From positions 3,782,001-3,846,000 of the forward strand of contig NZ_CP017248.1 in the NCBI RefSeq assembly GCF_001735805.1: a stretch of 64,000 bases of DNA, read 5' to 3'. This document shows, piece after piece, positions 1-11,410 of this stretch; the stretch's first letter is position 1, and each line of letters opens with the position of its first letter. The notes beneath the pieces were generated by a model. That model did no database searches. It was not told where the DNA came from and worked only from the letters and a program-made list of their open reading frames with translations. The translations under genes and the position numbers were made by a program. Source of the stretch: Streptomyces fodineus (lineage in GTDB: Bacteria; Actinomycetota; Actinomycetes; Streptomycetales; Streptomycetaceae).

Positions 1-419
1 GCGACGGTGACGGCGACCGAGATCATCAGCGAGGTGCGGATGCCGTAGACCAGCTTGGTGAAGACGTCGTAGCCGTTGCCGGGTTCGAGGCCGAACCAGA
101 AGTCGCTGCTGATACCGCCGTTGGGCTGCACCGGCACGCCGGCGCTGTCGAAGAGGTCCGGCCGCTCGTCCGCGTACACCGTGTACGGGTTCTTGCCGTA
201 CAGCTTGGCGATCAGCGGGGCGGTCAGGCCGACCAGGAAGAAGAAGCCCACGACGTAGGCCGAGATCACGCCGGTGCGGTCGCGCCTGAAGCGCAGCCAC
301 ATCAGCTGGCCGGGAGACCGGCCTTCGAGCTTGACGGCTTCGCCCTTCGCCTCCGGCCCTGGTTCGCCGTCGACGACGACCGAAGTCCCGCCGCCCTCAA
401 TGTCGATAGGACTTGTCAC
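1..419 (-). CDS. Oligopeptide/dipeptide ABC transporter permease (DppC/OppC type), N-terminal part
   Basis: This is the first ~139 codons of an inner-membrane permease; the rest lies beyond the left edge. Reading the minus strand from a GTG at 419 gives a ~45-residue charged cytoplasmic N-terminus, then a hydrophobic first membrane segment ending in the motif VGLTAPLIAKLYG, then an extracytoplasmic stretch rich in YTVYADERP. After that comes VYGIRTSLMISVAV, the start of the second membrane segment and transport domain. This is the layout of the OppC_N plus BPD_transp families that import peptides with a lipoprotein binding partner. In S. coelicolor, as I recall, typA is followed by the bldK peptide permease locus, so this may be a BldK-type system. 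That is inference; the family call is firm. Confidence 0.8.
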   Translation of the reverse strand, partial: MTSPIDIEGGGTSVVVDGEPGPEAKGEAVKLEGRSPGQLMWLRFRRDRTGVISAYVVGFFFLVGLTAPLIAKLYGKNPYTVYADERPDLFDSAGVPVQPNGGISSDFWFGLEPGNGYDVFTKLVYGIRTSLMISVAVTV

Positions 420-963
420 GGTTCGTCCGTTTCACAGGTATGAGTGTGAGTGGTGTCCGGGTACTCCGAGAGCGCGCGAAACCGCAGCCGGACGCGCGTA
501 GTTCTACGACCTGGTCACACTGCCGGAAGCGACGAACCGATCCGCCTGGTGCTCGTGACACCGCGCATGGAGGTTCCTCCTCATGACTTCACGTGTTCAC
601 CAACAGAAGAGGGTTTCCGTCCATCCCTCGACACCCCTGACGAAGGATCAGACACCCCCTGGTGCTCGTGAGTCGGCGCACTGTCCCCACAGTGCGAGAC
701 CCATTGACCCGAGCGCTACGCGGCTAACTATCTGCCATGGGTCGACCACCGACCACTGCCCGCAGATCTCAATTCAGTCACGGCTTGCGGCTAGACCTTC
801 CAAAATCTGGACAAACTGTTCGACGGAAGAAGGCGCGAAACGGACTTGTTACTTGGCTATCGGGCAGGGATCTCCGCATGTCGGACAAACGGCCCGCGAA
901 AATGGGTTGCAAAAAGCCCGGGTCCCCCCATCCTGGGGGCACCCGGGCTCAACAGCCGGTGGA
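420..963. other. Intergenic region between typA and the peptide permease operon
   Basis: No convincing gene is present in these 544 bases. Short ORFs here have poor codon structure and no homology that I recognise. The region holds the typA terminator at its right end and must contain the promoter of the leftward permease operon, because its central part (about 590-880) is less GC-rich than the coding DNA on either side. Confidence 0.5.
911..949 (-). terminator. Rho-independent terminator of typA
   Basis: An inverted repeat has 9-bp outer arms (915-923 with 941-949), one C-C mismatch, then 6-bp inner arms (925-930 with 934-939) closing a 3-base loop. On the minus strand the hairpin is followed at once by a run of five T residues (911-915 complement). 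It lies 15 bases past the typA stop codon and reads in the same direction, which is the classic intrinsic terminator arrangement. Confidence 0.85.
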
Positions 964-2871
<1,908 letters not shown>

Positions 2872-3024
2872 AAGTTGCCGTACTCCCGGAGTGTGAGGAT
2901 TGCCCTGCGCGGACGTCTGTGTCGCGCGGACCCTGCCGGGCTGGACACGCCACGGCCTCACCCCATCGTACGTGGCCCCGAGAGAGTCGGCCTCCTCAGG
3001 GCCATGTGATCATCTCCGCCGAGG

Positions 3025-5328
3025 TCAGTTCTTGGGACTTGCGGAGGCCTTCGCGCCCTTCTTCAGAAAGCCCATGTCCTCGTAGACCGGCGTCTGGAAT
3101 CCGAACGCCCCGGCGTTGACCAGATTCCTCCGCGCCCCCACCAGCTGAGGCCGCTGATACAGCGGAATCGACCCGGCCGCGGCCCAGATCCTGGAGTCCG
3201 CCCTGCGGATCAGCGAGACCGCCTCGCCCTCGTCCAGCGTCGCCGCGGCCTGGTCGAAGAGCTGGTCGACCTGGTCGGTCCCCACCCGCGTGTAGTTCTG
3301 CTCGACGTTCACCGACCCGTCCGCCGCCGGCACCGGCTTCGCGTACACCGGCCGGTCGTCCGTCGCCGGGAACGCGGAGGACGGCCACGAGTACAGCGAG
3401 AGGTCGTAGTCGCCGGAGGCGATGTGGTCCTTGAAGTAGCTCTCGTCCGGCACCTTGGTGATCGTCGTCCGGATGCCGACCCGCTCCAGCATGGCCGAGA
3501 TCCGCTCGGCGACCGAGTACAGCGTCCGGGAGCCGGAACCCGAGGGCAGCACGAAGCGAAGCAGCAGCGGCTTGCCGTCCTTGGCGAGCGGTGCCGTCGG
3601 AGGGGCGCCCGGCGCGGCGGTCCCCTTGGGTGCGTAGGCGCCCGGCGCGCCCCCGTGCTCGCCCTGCTGGGCCAGGTGCCGGTCGCCGCCGTCCCCCCGG
3701 CCGCCGCTCTTGTTGTCGTCGTTGTTGTCGCTGCTGTCGCTGTTCTCGTTGTTCTGGCTGTTCTGGTTGTTCTGGTTGTCCTCGCCGACGATGTACTGGC
3801 CGTCCCTGCCGCCGTCGGACTTGTCCCCCCGGCCGCCCTTGTGACTCTTGTCGCTCTGGGGGCCGGCCGCCTTCTGGCCCTTCTTCTTCTGCTGCTGCTC
3901 CTTGATCGGGCCGCCGGGCACCCAGCCGGCGTCGGCGAGCAGCGCCTCGGCCTCCTTGGTGTCCTGGCCGCCGATCGCACTGCTGTTGTCGGCGTAGGCG
4001 GGCTGCCCGGACAGGGCGAGGTGGCTGCCGACCGGGACGGCGGGCAGGCCCAGCGGGGTGAGCACCAGCTTGGCCAGCTCCTTGCGGTCCAGGGCGCGGG
4101 CGACGGCCCGGCGGACGCGCTCGTCGGCGAGGGGGCCCTCGGAGCCGTTCAGGGCCAGCTGGGTGTAGGAGGGCTCCAGGGACTTGCGGACCTCGAAGTC
4201 GCGCAGCGCCTGCTGCTCGTCCAGGTACGTGGCGATGGCCGTGCGCAGCTTCTTCTGGCCGGCCTTGGCCCTGTCGCGGTCGAAGCCGTGCGCGAGCGCC
4301 CAGGCGCGCAGCTTCTTCACCGAGGTCCGGCCGGCGCCCTGCAGCGGGTTCACGGTGTTGCGGGCGGCGAGCCCGATCCGCTCGGCGTCGGCGGGCTCGA
4401 TGTCGGCGAGGTCCACGCTGCCGTCGGCGAGCGCCTCGGCCCGCTTGTCGCGGGGTACGGCGTGCAGCACGATCTGGGACAGCTTGGCGGGCCTGCCCCA
4501 CCAGCGCGGATTGCGGGTGAGGACGACGTCCTTCCGGGCGGTGTCGACCTTGTCCAGCGTGAAGGGTCCCGCGGTGACCTTCAGCTTGCGGCGGGCGCCG
4601 TCGTTGAAGGCGTCCGGGGCGCCCATGACGTCCTTCGGGTACAGCGGGGAGAACAGCGACTTCCAGTCGGCGTAGGGGCGGGAGAAGGTGACCCGCACCT
4701 GGAGGTCGCTGGCGCCGCGCTCGATCTTCTCGATGCGGTCGTAGCCCGCGTTGCGGGCGGTCCAGTAGGCGCTGTTCTTGCCGGACAGGGCGCGCCACTG
4801 GGCGAGGAAGTCGGCGGCGCCGATCTCCCGGCCGTCGCTCCAGACGGCCTGCTGGTTCAGTTTGTACAGCACGACCTGGCGCGGCTCGGTCTCGATGACC
4901 TTGGCCGACTCCAGGAAGGCGGGGTTGGGCACGGGCCGGCCGCCGGCGTCGAGCCGGAACAGGGACGGCAGCACGGCCTGGGCGATACGGCTGGTGCCGG
5001 TGTCGGCGTCGGCCTGGAAGGTGTTCAGGGTCTGGGGGACGGCGTCGACGGCCCACTTCAGGGTGCCGCCCTCGGCGACCAGGTCACGGCCGGCCGGGAG
5101 GATGTCCTGCGCGGCGAGCGGCTTGCTGACCTCGTCGTCGGAGCCGCAGCCGGCGAGGCACGGCATCGCGAGCGCGCCGGCGGCGAGCAGGGCGGTGGCG
5201 CTGCGCCGGCGGCGCCGGGAGGTGCCGTCCGTCGTCCGCGGCGCCGTCGTGGCCGAGCACGCCCCGCGGCGGAGCCGCATGTCGATACCGCCCCATGCCC
5301 CTTCGGGGTGCTGCCGAACGTCGTACAT
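3025..5328 (-). CDS. Family 5 extracellular solute-binding lipoprotein with a low-complexity insert
   Basis: This 767-residue product belongs to the SBP_bac_5 family (peptide/nickel-type ABC transport binding proteins). An arginine-rich n-region, a hydrophobic stretch and the lipobox LAGC with the lipidated Cys at about residue 61 mark it as an exported lipoprotein. The run of arginines before the hydrophobic segment could also allow Tat export. Residues ~476-583 form an unusual insert rich in Asn, Gln, Ser, Asp, Gly and Pro that breaks the binding domain before the conserved LLLRFVLPSGSGSRTLYSVAERI region. The ATG at 5328 is chosen because GGAGGTAG lies 5-12 bases upstream; an internal ATG at 5280 is a possible alternative. 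No permease genes adjoin it, so it may serve the permease system further left. The ligand is unknown. Confidence 0.85.
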   Translation of the reverse strand: MYDVRQHPEGAWGGIDMRLRRGACSATTAPRTTDGTSRRRRRSATALLAAGALAMPCLAGCGSDDEVSKPLAAQDILPAGRDLVAEGGTLKWAVDAVPQTLNTFQADADTGTSRIAQAVLPSLFRLDAGGRPVPNPAFLESAKVIETEPRQVVLYKLNQQAVWSDGREIGAADFLAQWRALSGKNSAYWTARNAGYDRIEKIERGASDLQVRVTFSRPYADWKSLFSPLYPKDVMGAPDAFNDGARRKLKVTAGPFTLDKVDTARKDVVLTRNPRWWGRPAKLSQIVLHAVPRDKRAEALADGSVDLADIEPADAERIGLAARNTVNPLQGAGRTSVKKLRAWALAHGFDRDRAKAGQKKLRTAIATYLDEQQALRDFEVRKSLEPSYTQLALNGSEGPLADERVRRAVARALDRKELAKLVLTPLGLPAVPVGSHLALSGQPAYADNSSAIGGQDTKEAEALLADAGWVPGGPIKEQQQKKKGQKAAGPQSDKSHKGGRGDKSDGGRDGQYIVGEDNQNNQNSQNNENSDSSDNNDDNKSGGRGDGGDRHLAQQGEHGGAPGAYAPKGTAAPGAPPTAPLAKDGKPLLLRFVLPSGSGSRTLYSVAERISAMLERVGIRTTITKVPDESYFKDHIASGDYDLSLYSWPSSAFPATDDRPVYAKPVPAADGSVNVEQNYTRVGTDQVDQLFDQAAATLDEGEAVSLIRRADSRIWAAAGSIPLYQRPQLVGARRNLVNAGAFGFQTPVYEDMGFLKKGAKASASPKN

Positions 5329-5614
5329 CTCTGCTACCTCCGGGGCGCCATGAGCGTTATGATCACGTTTGGCGGTATATGGAGCTCATCAGACCTATGC
5401 GGCCCACTGAAGAGGAAAGGATCCGGCCACAGCGGGCGACACGGCGACGACGGGCGGTAACCCCACCCGTGCGGCCCAACGCACCGCGAGATACACCCGT
5501 ACGCCTCCGCCAATCGCTGCACATGCCTTCACATCGGCAGGTGTGACGCGCAACACTCCAAGGCGCACGAACGTCGCCCAGGGCCGGCCGGACCCGCGGA
5601 AGTGAGGACACGTC

Positions 5615-5905
5615 ATGTCCGTGCACGACGACATCACCTCGGTCCAGCGCTCCATCGACGATCTGTACCGGTCGCTGGGGCGGCTGGAGCACCAGCTCGG
5701 CAGCGGCGGCCTGGAGATGCGCCGGGTCCGGCTGGACGCCGACCATCTGCGGGAGAGCCTCGCGCTGCTGCGCGAGGCGGCCGACACCCGGGAGAGCCCG
5801 CGCCGCCCCGACCTCGTCACCATCTCCGACACGCCGTACGACACCAGCCTGTGGGTCGGCTCGGACGACGAGGGCCTGGGCGCCCGCGACCGCCACGCCC
5901 CCTGA
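5615..5905 (+). CDS. Small conserved hypothetical protein
   Basis: The 96-residue acidic, probably helical protein has a heptad-like N-terminal half (DDITSVQRSIDDLYRSLGRLEHQLG) compatible with a short coiled coil, and a polar C-terminus. The ATG at 5615 has the ribosome site GGAAGTGAGGA a few bases upstream. It lies 22 bases before the succinate dehydrogenase genes and reads the same way, so it is probably the first gene of that transcript. I do not recognise its function. It has no membrane segment or signal peptide. Confidence 0.75.
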   Translation: MSVHDDITSVQRSIDDLYRSLGRLEHQLGSGGLEMRRVRLDADHLRESLALLREAADTRESPRRPDLVTISDTPYDTSLWVGSDDEGLGARDRHAP

Positions 5906-5927
5906 TCCCCGACGACCGGAGCCTGCC

Positions 5928-6749
5928 TTGGCCACTGGTACGGAACCCCAACAGAACAGCGGCGGCGTACGGACCACCACGCGCGCCGCGATCGCCGCCC
6001 CGCACCTGCGGACCGACCGCTGGTGGCTGGCTCCCGCCGTCACCGCGGCCGGTCTGCTGGCCTTCGTCGTCTACTCGACCTGGCGGGCCTTCGCGAATGC
6101 GGACTACTACGCGGCGCCGTACGTCTCGCCGTTCTACTCGCCGTGCCTGGCGCAGAACTGCCGGACCATGCACGCCGGCCCGAACGCCGACCTCTTCGGG
6201 AACTGGTGGGGCATCTCCCCCGCCATCATCATCCTGATCTTCCCGCTCGGCTTCCGGCTGACCTGCTACTACTACCGCAAGGCGTACTACCGCAGCTTCT
6301 GGGCGTCCCCGCCCGCCTGCGCGGTGGCCGAGCCGCACCGCGGCTACACCGGTGAGACCCGCTTCCCGCTGATCCTGCAGAACCTCCACCGGTACTTCTT
6401 CTACGCGGCCCTGCTGGTCGCGGGCGTGCTGACGTACGACACCGTGCTGGCGTTCCGGGACACGCACTACCGCTGGGGCCACATGGGGCTCGGCACCCTG
6501 GTGTTCCTGGCCAACATCGTGCTGATCTGGGCGTACACCGTCTCCTGCCACTCCTGCCGGCACATCGTCGGCGGCAAGCTCAAGCACTTCTCCAAGCACC
6601 CCGTGCGCTACCGGGCGTGGCAGCTCGTCGGCAGGCTCAACGCACGGCACATGCAGCTGGCCTGGGCGTCGCTGCTGAGCGTGGCGCTCGCCGACTTCTA
6701 CGTCTATCTCGTCGCGTCCGGGGTCTTCGCCGACCCGCGCTTCTTCTAG
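5928..6749 (+). CDS. sdhC: Succinate dehydrogenase membrane anchor (cytochrome b-type) subunit
   Basis: The 273-residue integral membrane protein has about five hydrophobic helices and histidines suited to haem b ligation (for example in LQNLHRYFF, THYRWGHMG and NARHMQLAW). It would anchor the SdhAB dimer and pass electrons to menaquinone. The sequence, including the stretch CLAQNCRTMH in the first outer loop, is of the actinobacterial single-anchor type, longer than classical SdhC. Translation appears to start at a TTG (5928) with CGGAG just upstream. It lies 18 bases before sdhA, so the order anchor-flavoprotein-iron sulphur protein is as expected for this enzyme class. Confidence 0.85.
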   Translation: MATGTEPQQNSGGVRTTTRAAIAAPHLRTDRWWLAPAVTAAGLLAFVVYSTWRAFANADYYAAPYVSPFYSPCLAQNCRTMHAGPNADLFGNWWGISPAIIILIFPLGFRLTCYYYRKAYYRSFWASPPACAVAEPHRGYTGETRFPLILQNLHRYFFYAALLVAGVLTYDTVLAFRDTHYRWGHMGLGTLVFLANIVLIWAYTVSCHSCRHIVGGKLKHFSKHPVRYRAWQLVGRLNARHMQLAWASLLSVALADFYVYLVASGVFADPRFF

Positions 6750-6767
6750 GAACAGGTGAGCCGTCTG

Positions 6768-8705
6768 ATGTCCGTGGTGGACCGCCAGGAGTGGGACGTC
6801 GTCGTGGTCGGTGCCGGCGGCGCCGGACTGCGGGCCGCGATCGAGGCGCGCGAGCGGGGCGCCCGTACGGCGGTGATCTGCAAGTCGCTGTTCGGCAAGG
6901 CGCACACGGTGATGGCCGAGGGCGGCATCGCGGCGGCCATGGCCAACGCCAACGAGCACGACAACTGGCAGGTGCACTTCCGCGACACCATGCGCGGCGG
7001 GAAGTTCCTCAACCAGTGGCGGATGGCCGAGCTGCACGCGCAGGAGGCCCCGGACCGGGTGTGGGAGCTGGAGACCTGGGGCGCGCTGTTCGACCGTACG
7101 AAGGACGGCCGGATCTCGCAGCGCAACTTCGGTGGCCACGAGTACCCGCGCCTGGCCCACGTCGGCGACCGTACGGGCCTTGAGCTGATCCGCACGCTCC
7201 AGCAGAAGATCGTCGCGTTGCAGCAGGAGGACCATCGCGAGACCGGCGACTACGAGTCCCGGCTGAAGGTCTTCCAGGAGTGCACGGTCACCAGGGTCCT
7301 GAAGGACGGTGAGCGCGTCTCGGGGGTCTTCGCCTACGAGCGCGAGAACGGCCGTTTCTTCGTGCTTCAGGCCCCCGCGGTCGTGGTCGCGACCGGCGGC
7401 ATCGGCAAGTCCTTCAAGGTGACGTCGAACTCCTGGGAGTACACCGGCGACGGCCACGCGCTGGCGCTGCTGGCGGGCGCACCGCTGCTGAACATGGAGT
7501 TCGTGCAGTTCCATCCGACGGGCATGGTCTGGCCGCCGTCGGTGAAGGGCATCCTCGTCACCGAGTCGGTGCGCGGCGACGGCGGGGTGCTCAGGAACGC
7601 CGAGGGCAAGCGGTTCATGTTCGACTACATCCCGGACGTCTTCAAGGAGAAGTACGCCGAGTCGGAGGAGGAGGCCGACCGGTGGTACGAGGACCCGGAG
7701 AACAACCGGCGCCCACCGGATCTGCTGCCCCGCGACGAGGTGGCCCGCGCGATCAACGCCGAGGTGAAGGCGGGCAGGGGCTCGCCGCACGGCGGGGTCT
7801 TCCTGGACGTGTCCACCCGGATGCCCGCCGAGGTGATCCGGCGCCGGCTGCCCTCCATGTACCACCAGTTCAAGGAGCTGGCGGACGTCGACATCACCGC
7901 GGAGGCGATGGAGGTAGGGCCGACCTGTCACTACGTGATGGGCGGCATCGCGGTCGACTCCGACACGGCGGCGGCGCAGGGGGTGCCGGGGCTGTTCGCG
8001 GCCGGTGAGGTGGCGGGCGGTATGCACGGCTCCAACCGGCTCGGCGGCAACTCGCTCTCCGATCTGCTGGTCTTCGGGCGCCGGGCGGGCTGGCACGCGG
8101 CCGAGTACGCGCAGGGGCTGGCGTATCAGCGCCCGCCGCTGGACGACGCCCAGGTCAACACGGCCGCGGCGGAGGCCCTGCGCCCGTTCTCGGCGGAGAC
8201 GGACCGGGAGGGCGAGGCAGGCCCGCCGGAGAACCCGTACACCCTGCACCAGGAACTCCAGCAGACCATGAACGACCTGGTCGGCATCATCCGCCGCGAG
8301 GGCGAGATCGAACAGGCCCTGCACAAGCTGGGCGAGCTGCGGGTACGGGCCCGCCGGGCGGGGGTCGAAGGCCACCGCCAGTTCAACCCCGGCTGGCATC
8401 TGGCGCTGGACCTGCGGAACATGCTGCTGGTCAGCGAGTGCGTGGCCCGTGCCGCGCTGGAGCGCACCGAGTCGCGCGGCGGCCACACCCGCGAGGACCA
8501 CCCCACCATGGACCGCGCCTGGCGCAACGTGAACCTGCTCTGCACCCTGACCGATCCCACCGGCACTCTCGCGGCGACGGACCCCGCCCGGGGCCAGATC
8601 CGCCTGACCCGCCGGACCACCGACCCCATCCGCCCGGACCTGCTCGCCCTCTTCGAGAAGGAGGAGCTGGTCAAGTACCTCGCCGAAGAGGAGCTGTACG
8701 AGTGA
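6768..8705 (+). CDS. sdhA: Succinate dehydrogenase/fumarate reductase flavoprotein subunit
   Basis: The ~645-residue FAD subunit oxidises succinate to fumarate. Visible landmarks are the N-terminal dinucleotide-binding motif GAGGAGLRAA, the AHTVMAEGGIAAAM segment whose His is the usual covalent FAD attachment site, the substrate motif QFHPTGM and the C-terminal FAD-binding stretch HGSNRLGGNSLSDLLVFG. I prefer the ATG at 6768 because AGGTGAG ends 7 bases before it; a GTG at 6756 in the same frame is the alternative. The stop codon overlaps the start of sdhB, indicating translational coupling. Confidence 0.95.
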   Translation: MSVVDRQEWDVVVVGAGGAGLRAAIEARERGARTAVICKSLFGKAHTVMAEGGIAAAMANANEHDNWQVHFRDTMRGGKFLNQWRMAELHAQEAPDRVWELETWGALFDRTKDGRISQRNFGGHEYPRLAHVGDRTGLELIRTLQQKIVALQQEDHRETGDYESRLKVFQECTVTRVLKDGERVSGVFAYERENGRFFVLQAPAVVVATGGIGKSFKVTSNSWEYTGDGHALALLAGAPLLNMEFVQFHPTGMVWPPSVKGILVTESVRGDGGVLRNAEGKRFMFDYIPDVFKEKYAESEEEADRWYEDPENNRRPPDLLPRDEVARAINAEVKAGRGSPHGGVFLDVSTRMPAEVIRRRLPSMYHQFKELADVDITAEAMEVGPTCHYVMGGIAVDSDTAAAQGVPGLFAAGEVAGGMHGSNRLGGNSLSDLLVFGRRAGWHAAEYAQGLAYQRPPLDDAQVNTAAAEALRPFSAETDREGEAGPPENPYTLHQELQQTMNDLVGIIRREGEIEQALHKLGELRVRARRAGVEGHRQFNPGWHLALDLRNMLLVSECVARAALERTESRGGHTREDHPTMDRAWRNVNLLCTLTDPTGTLAATDPARGQIRLTRRTTDPIRPDLLALFEKEELVKYLAEEELYE

Positions 8706-9472
8706 GCAGCTACGAGGCCCGCTTCAAGGTGTGGCGGGGTGACGTCGAGGGCGGGGGCCTCACGGACTTCGCCGTCGAGGTGCACGACGGCGAGGTGGTC
8801 CTGGACATCATCCACCGCCTCCAGGCCACCCAGGCGCCCGATCTGGCCGTGCGCTGGAACTGCAAGGCCGGCAAGTGCGGTTCGTGCTCGGCGGAGATCA
8901 ACGGGCGGCCGAGGCTGATGTGCATGACCCGCATGTCGGTGTTCTCCCGGGAGGAGACGATCACGGTCACTCCCCTGCGCGCGTTCCCGGTGGTCCGGGA
9001 CCTGGTGACGGACGTCGGCTTCAACTACCAGAAGGCGAGGGAGGTCCCGGCGTTCGTACCTCCGGCCGGCGTCGGGCCCGGCGAGTACCGGATGATGCAG
9101 GAGGACGTGGACCGCTCGCAGGAGTTCCGCAAGTGCATCGAGTGCTTCCTGTGCCAGGACACCTGCCATGTCGTCCGCGACCACGAGGAGAACAAGACCG
9201 CTTTCGCGGGCCCGCGCTTCCTGATGCGGATCGCCGAACTCGACATGCACCCGCTGGACGCGGCCGCCGGGACGGGCCTGGACCGGGCGCGCACGGCCCA
9301 GGACGAACACGGCCTCGGCTACTGCAACATCACCAAGTGCTGTACGGAGGTCTGCCCCGAGGGCATCAAGATCACCGACAACGCGCTGATCCCCATGAAG
9401 GAACGCGCGGTCGACCGGAAGTACGACCCGCTGGTGTGGCTGGGCTCGAAGATCGGGAGGCGTTCTTCATAG
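8702..9472 (+). CDS. sdhB: Succinate dehydrogenase iron-sulphur subunit
   Basis: This 256-residue protein carries the three iron-sulphur clusters linking FAD to the quinone site. The N-terminal [2Fe-2S] ferredoxin domain has CKAGKCGSCSAEI with a further Cys downstream. The C-terminal domain has CIECFLCQDTC and CNITKCCTEVCPEG, supplying the [4Fe-4S] and [3Fe-4S] ligands. The GTG start at 8702 overlaps the sdhA stop (GTGA), so the two are translated together. It is the last gene of the operon. Confidence 0.95.
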   Translation: MSSYEARFKVWRGDVEGGGLTDFAVEVHDGEVVLDIIHRLQATQAPDLAVRWNCKAGKCGSCSAEINGRPRLMCMTRMSVFSREETITVTPLRAFPVVRDLVTDVGFNYQKAREVPAFVPPAGVGPGEYRMMQEDVDRSQEFRKCIECFLCQDTCHVVRDHEENKTAFAGPRFLMRIAELDMHPLDAAAGTGLDRARTAQDEHGLGYCNITKCCTEVCPEGIKITDNALIPMKERAVDRKYDPLVWLGSKIGRRSS

Positions 9473-9801
9473 CCACGCCGATCACGCTCCCACCAGAGCA
9501 GCCGCTCAGGGTGTCCAGGGCCTCGGCGAGTCGCGCGAGTCCTCGTCCGGCGACCAGATGTAGGGCGAGGTCGGTTACGGTCCTGTGCTTTCGTGTTCCG
9601 GTCACCGGACCCGGTGTCGTGCCACGGCATCCGTCACGCCGTACGGCGGTGGCGGTCGCCTCGCCTCCGCCTTCGGGCCGCTCCGTCCCTTCCGCCCCCG
9701 TCCCTGCCTCTGCCGTGCATTCCTGACCCCTTGCTCGCCTCGTCCCCCACCCGTATCCATCCCGCTCGCGAAGGCGCCTACCTGGCCATACGCTCCGAAA
9801 T
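9473..9801. other. Intergenic region after sdhB
   Basis: These 329 bases hold no gene I would defend. A minus-strand stretch at about 9475-9615 reads somewhat protein-like (DLALHLVAGRGLARLAEAL) but lacks a credible start, so it may be a decayed remnant. The right half is C- and T-rich and probably carries the promoter of the next gene. Confidence 0.4.
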
Positions 9802-11376
9802 GTGACGTCCTCCCTGATACGGGGCCGGCCCCGGCGCGACAAGGCGTACATACGGGTGCGGGTGGCGCATGCCGTGGTGGCTGTCGTGGTCGGGGCCGGC
9901 TGGCTGGCGCTGCCGGTGATGACGGCCGACGCGCAAGATCCGGTTCCCGCGGCGCAGGCCGGCACGGTCGCGAGCGCCGCCGCCCCGGAGCAGGACGGGA
10001 CGTCCACCGCCGACCTCGTGCTGCCCCTCGTCGCCGGGGTCACGGCCGTGGTGCTGGCCGGATACGGATACCTGCGCCGCACCCGCCGCGCCCGCACCCG
10101 TACGACCCCCGGGATCGTCTCCGTCGCCCCGCCCGCCCCCACCCCGGCCGACTCCGCGCGCCAGGCCCGCGCCGCGCTGGTCCTGGCCGACGACTGTGTA
10201 CGCACGAGCCGGGAGGAACTCTCCTTCGTCCGGGAGCGGTTCGGGCCGGCCGGGACCGAGCCCTTCGTCCATGCCCTGCGGGCCGCCGAGACCGAGCTGG
10301 CGGCCGCCTGCGCGATCTGGTGGCGGTACGAGCAGGGCGTGCCGGAGGACGAGCTCGCGCGACGGCAGGCGCTGGTCGGTGTGGTCGGCCGGTGCGCGGA
10401 GGCGGGACGCCGGCTGGACGCGGAGGCTCCCGCGCTGGACCGGCTGCGGGAGCTGGAGGGGCCGGGGCTGGCCGGGGCGCTGGAGACGGCCGAGGGACGC
10501 TTCCGGGACCTGACGGCCCGCACGATCGCCGCCGAGGACGCCCTGAGGGGCCTGCACGAGCGCTGCACGCCCTCGGCGACCGCGGCCGTCACCGGGCATG
10601 TCGAACAGGCCAAGGACCGGCTGGTGTTCGCCACCATGCGGCTCAACGAGGCCCGCCAGAGCGCCGACGCGGGCCACCGCGCACGGGCCGCCGGACAGCT
10701 GCGCGCCGCCGAGGGCGCGGTGGCGCAGGCCGAGGTCCTGGTGACCGGGGTGGAACGGCTCGCGGCACAGCTGCGGGAGGCGGCCGAGCTGGTGCCGGCC
10801 GCGCTGACCGGCGCGGAGGCGGAGATCGCGGCGGCCCGGAAAGGGAGTGTGCGGGTGCCCCTGACCAGCGGTGAGCTGCACGCACGGCTGGTCCACGCGG
10901 ACGGTGTGCTGGCCGCCGTACGGGAGGAGCTGACGGCGGGACCGTACGACCCGCTGGACGCCCTGCGCCGGATCGCACGGGCCGTGGCACGGCTGGAGAC
11001 GGGCCACAACGGCGCGCCGGCCGCCGCGGCGCTGCTGGTGGCGAGGAGTTCCGTCGCCGGGGCGGAGGACTTCGTCGCGGTGCACCGGGGCGCGGTGGGC
11101 CCGGAGGCACGGGTCCGCCTGGCGGAGGCGGCCCGGAAACCGGGCGTGGTCCACGCCGGCCAGGCCGACTCCCTGGCCCGCGAGGCCCGTGACCTGGCCG
11201 AACGGGACGTACGCTGCCACGGCACACCGTACGCGGGCACCGACGGTGACACACCGGGCCTGGCCGGCGCGGTGCTGGGCGGGGTGCTCCTGGCCGAGGA
11301 CCGGGACGGGGGGCCTCCGGCGAGCTACGGGGGCCCGGAGACCAGGGCCCGCCGCGGCCTTGCGGCGCCTGACTAG
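9802..11376 (+). CDS. Secreted/membrane coiled-coil protein of unknown function
   Basis: The 524-residue protein has an N-terminal membrane segment (HAVVAVVVGAGWLALPVM, ~residues 22-40) that could be a signal peptide, and a second one (VLPLVAGVTAVVLAGYGYL, ~72-92) followed by a basic stop-transfer stretch. About 380 residues of Ala/Glu/Arg/Leu-rich helix follow, predicted to be coiled coil. The helical part resembles the C-terminal region of streptomycete TPM-domain proteins, but the TPM domain is missing. The GTG start at 9802 has only a weak ribosome site. The function is unknown. Confidence 0.7.
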   Translation: MTSSLIRGRPRRDKAYIRVRVAHAVVAVVVGAGWLALPVMTADAQDPVPAAQAGTVASAAAPEQDGTSTADLVLPLVAGVTAVVLAGYGYLRRTRRARTRTTPGIVSVAPPAPTPADSARQARAALVLADDCVRTSREELSFVRERFGPAGTEPFVHALRAAETELAAACAIWWRYEQGVPEDELARRQALVGVVGRCAEAGRRLDAEAPALDRLRELEGPGLAGALETAEGRFRDLTARTIAAEDALRGLHERCTPSATAAVTGHVEQAKDRLVFATMRLNEARQSADAGHRARAAGQLRAAEGAVAQAEVLVTGVERLAAQLREAAELVPAALTGAEAEIAAARKGSVRVPLTSGELHARLVHADGVLAAVREELTAGPYDPLDALRRIARAVARLETGHNGAPAAAALLVARSSVAGAEDFVAVHRGAVGPEARVRLAEAARKPGVVHAGQADSLAREARDLAERDVRCHGTPYAGTDGDTPGLAGAVLGGVLLAEDRDGGPPASYGGPETRARRGLAAPD

Positions 11377-11410
11377 CCAACAGGACCGCCCCGCCCGAAC
11401 CGACGCCGGG

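Noticed and set aside
5817..8501. An 894-codon minus-strand frame across sdhC/sdhA
   Set aside because: It is a shadow of the succinate dehydrogenase genes on the other strand; no domain is recognisable and it crosses real gene boundaries.
9475..9630. A minus-strand stretch reading DLALHLVAGRGLARLAEAL just after sdhB
   Set aside because: It looks faintly protein-like but has no good start or ribosome site, runs antisense into sdhB, and matches no family I recognise. At most it is a remnant.
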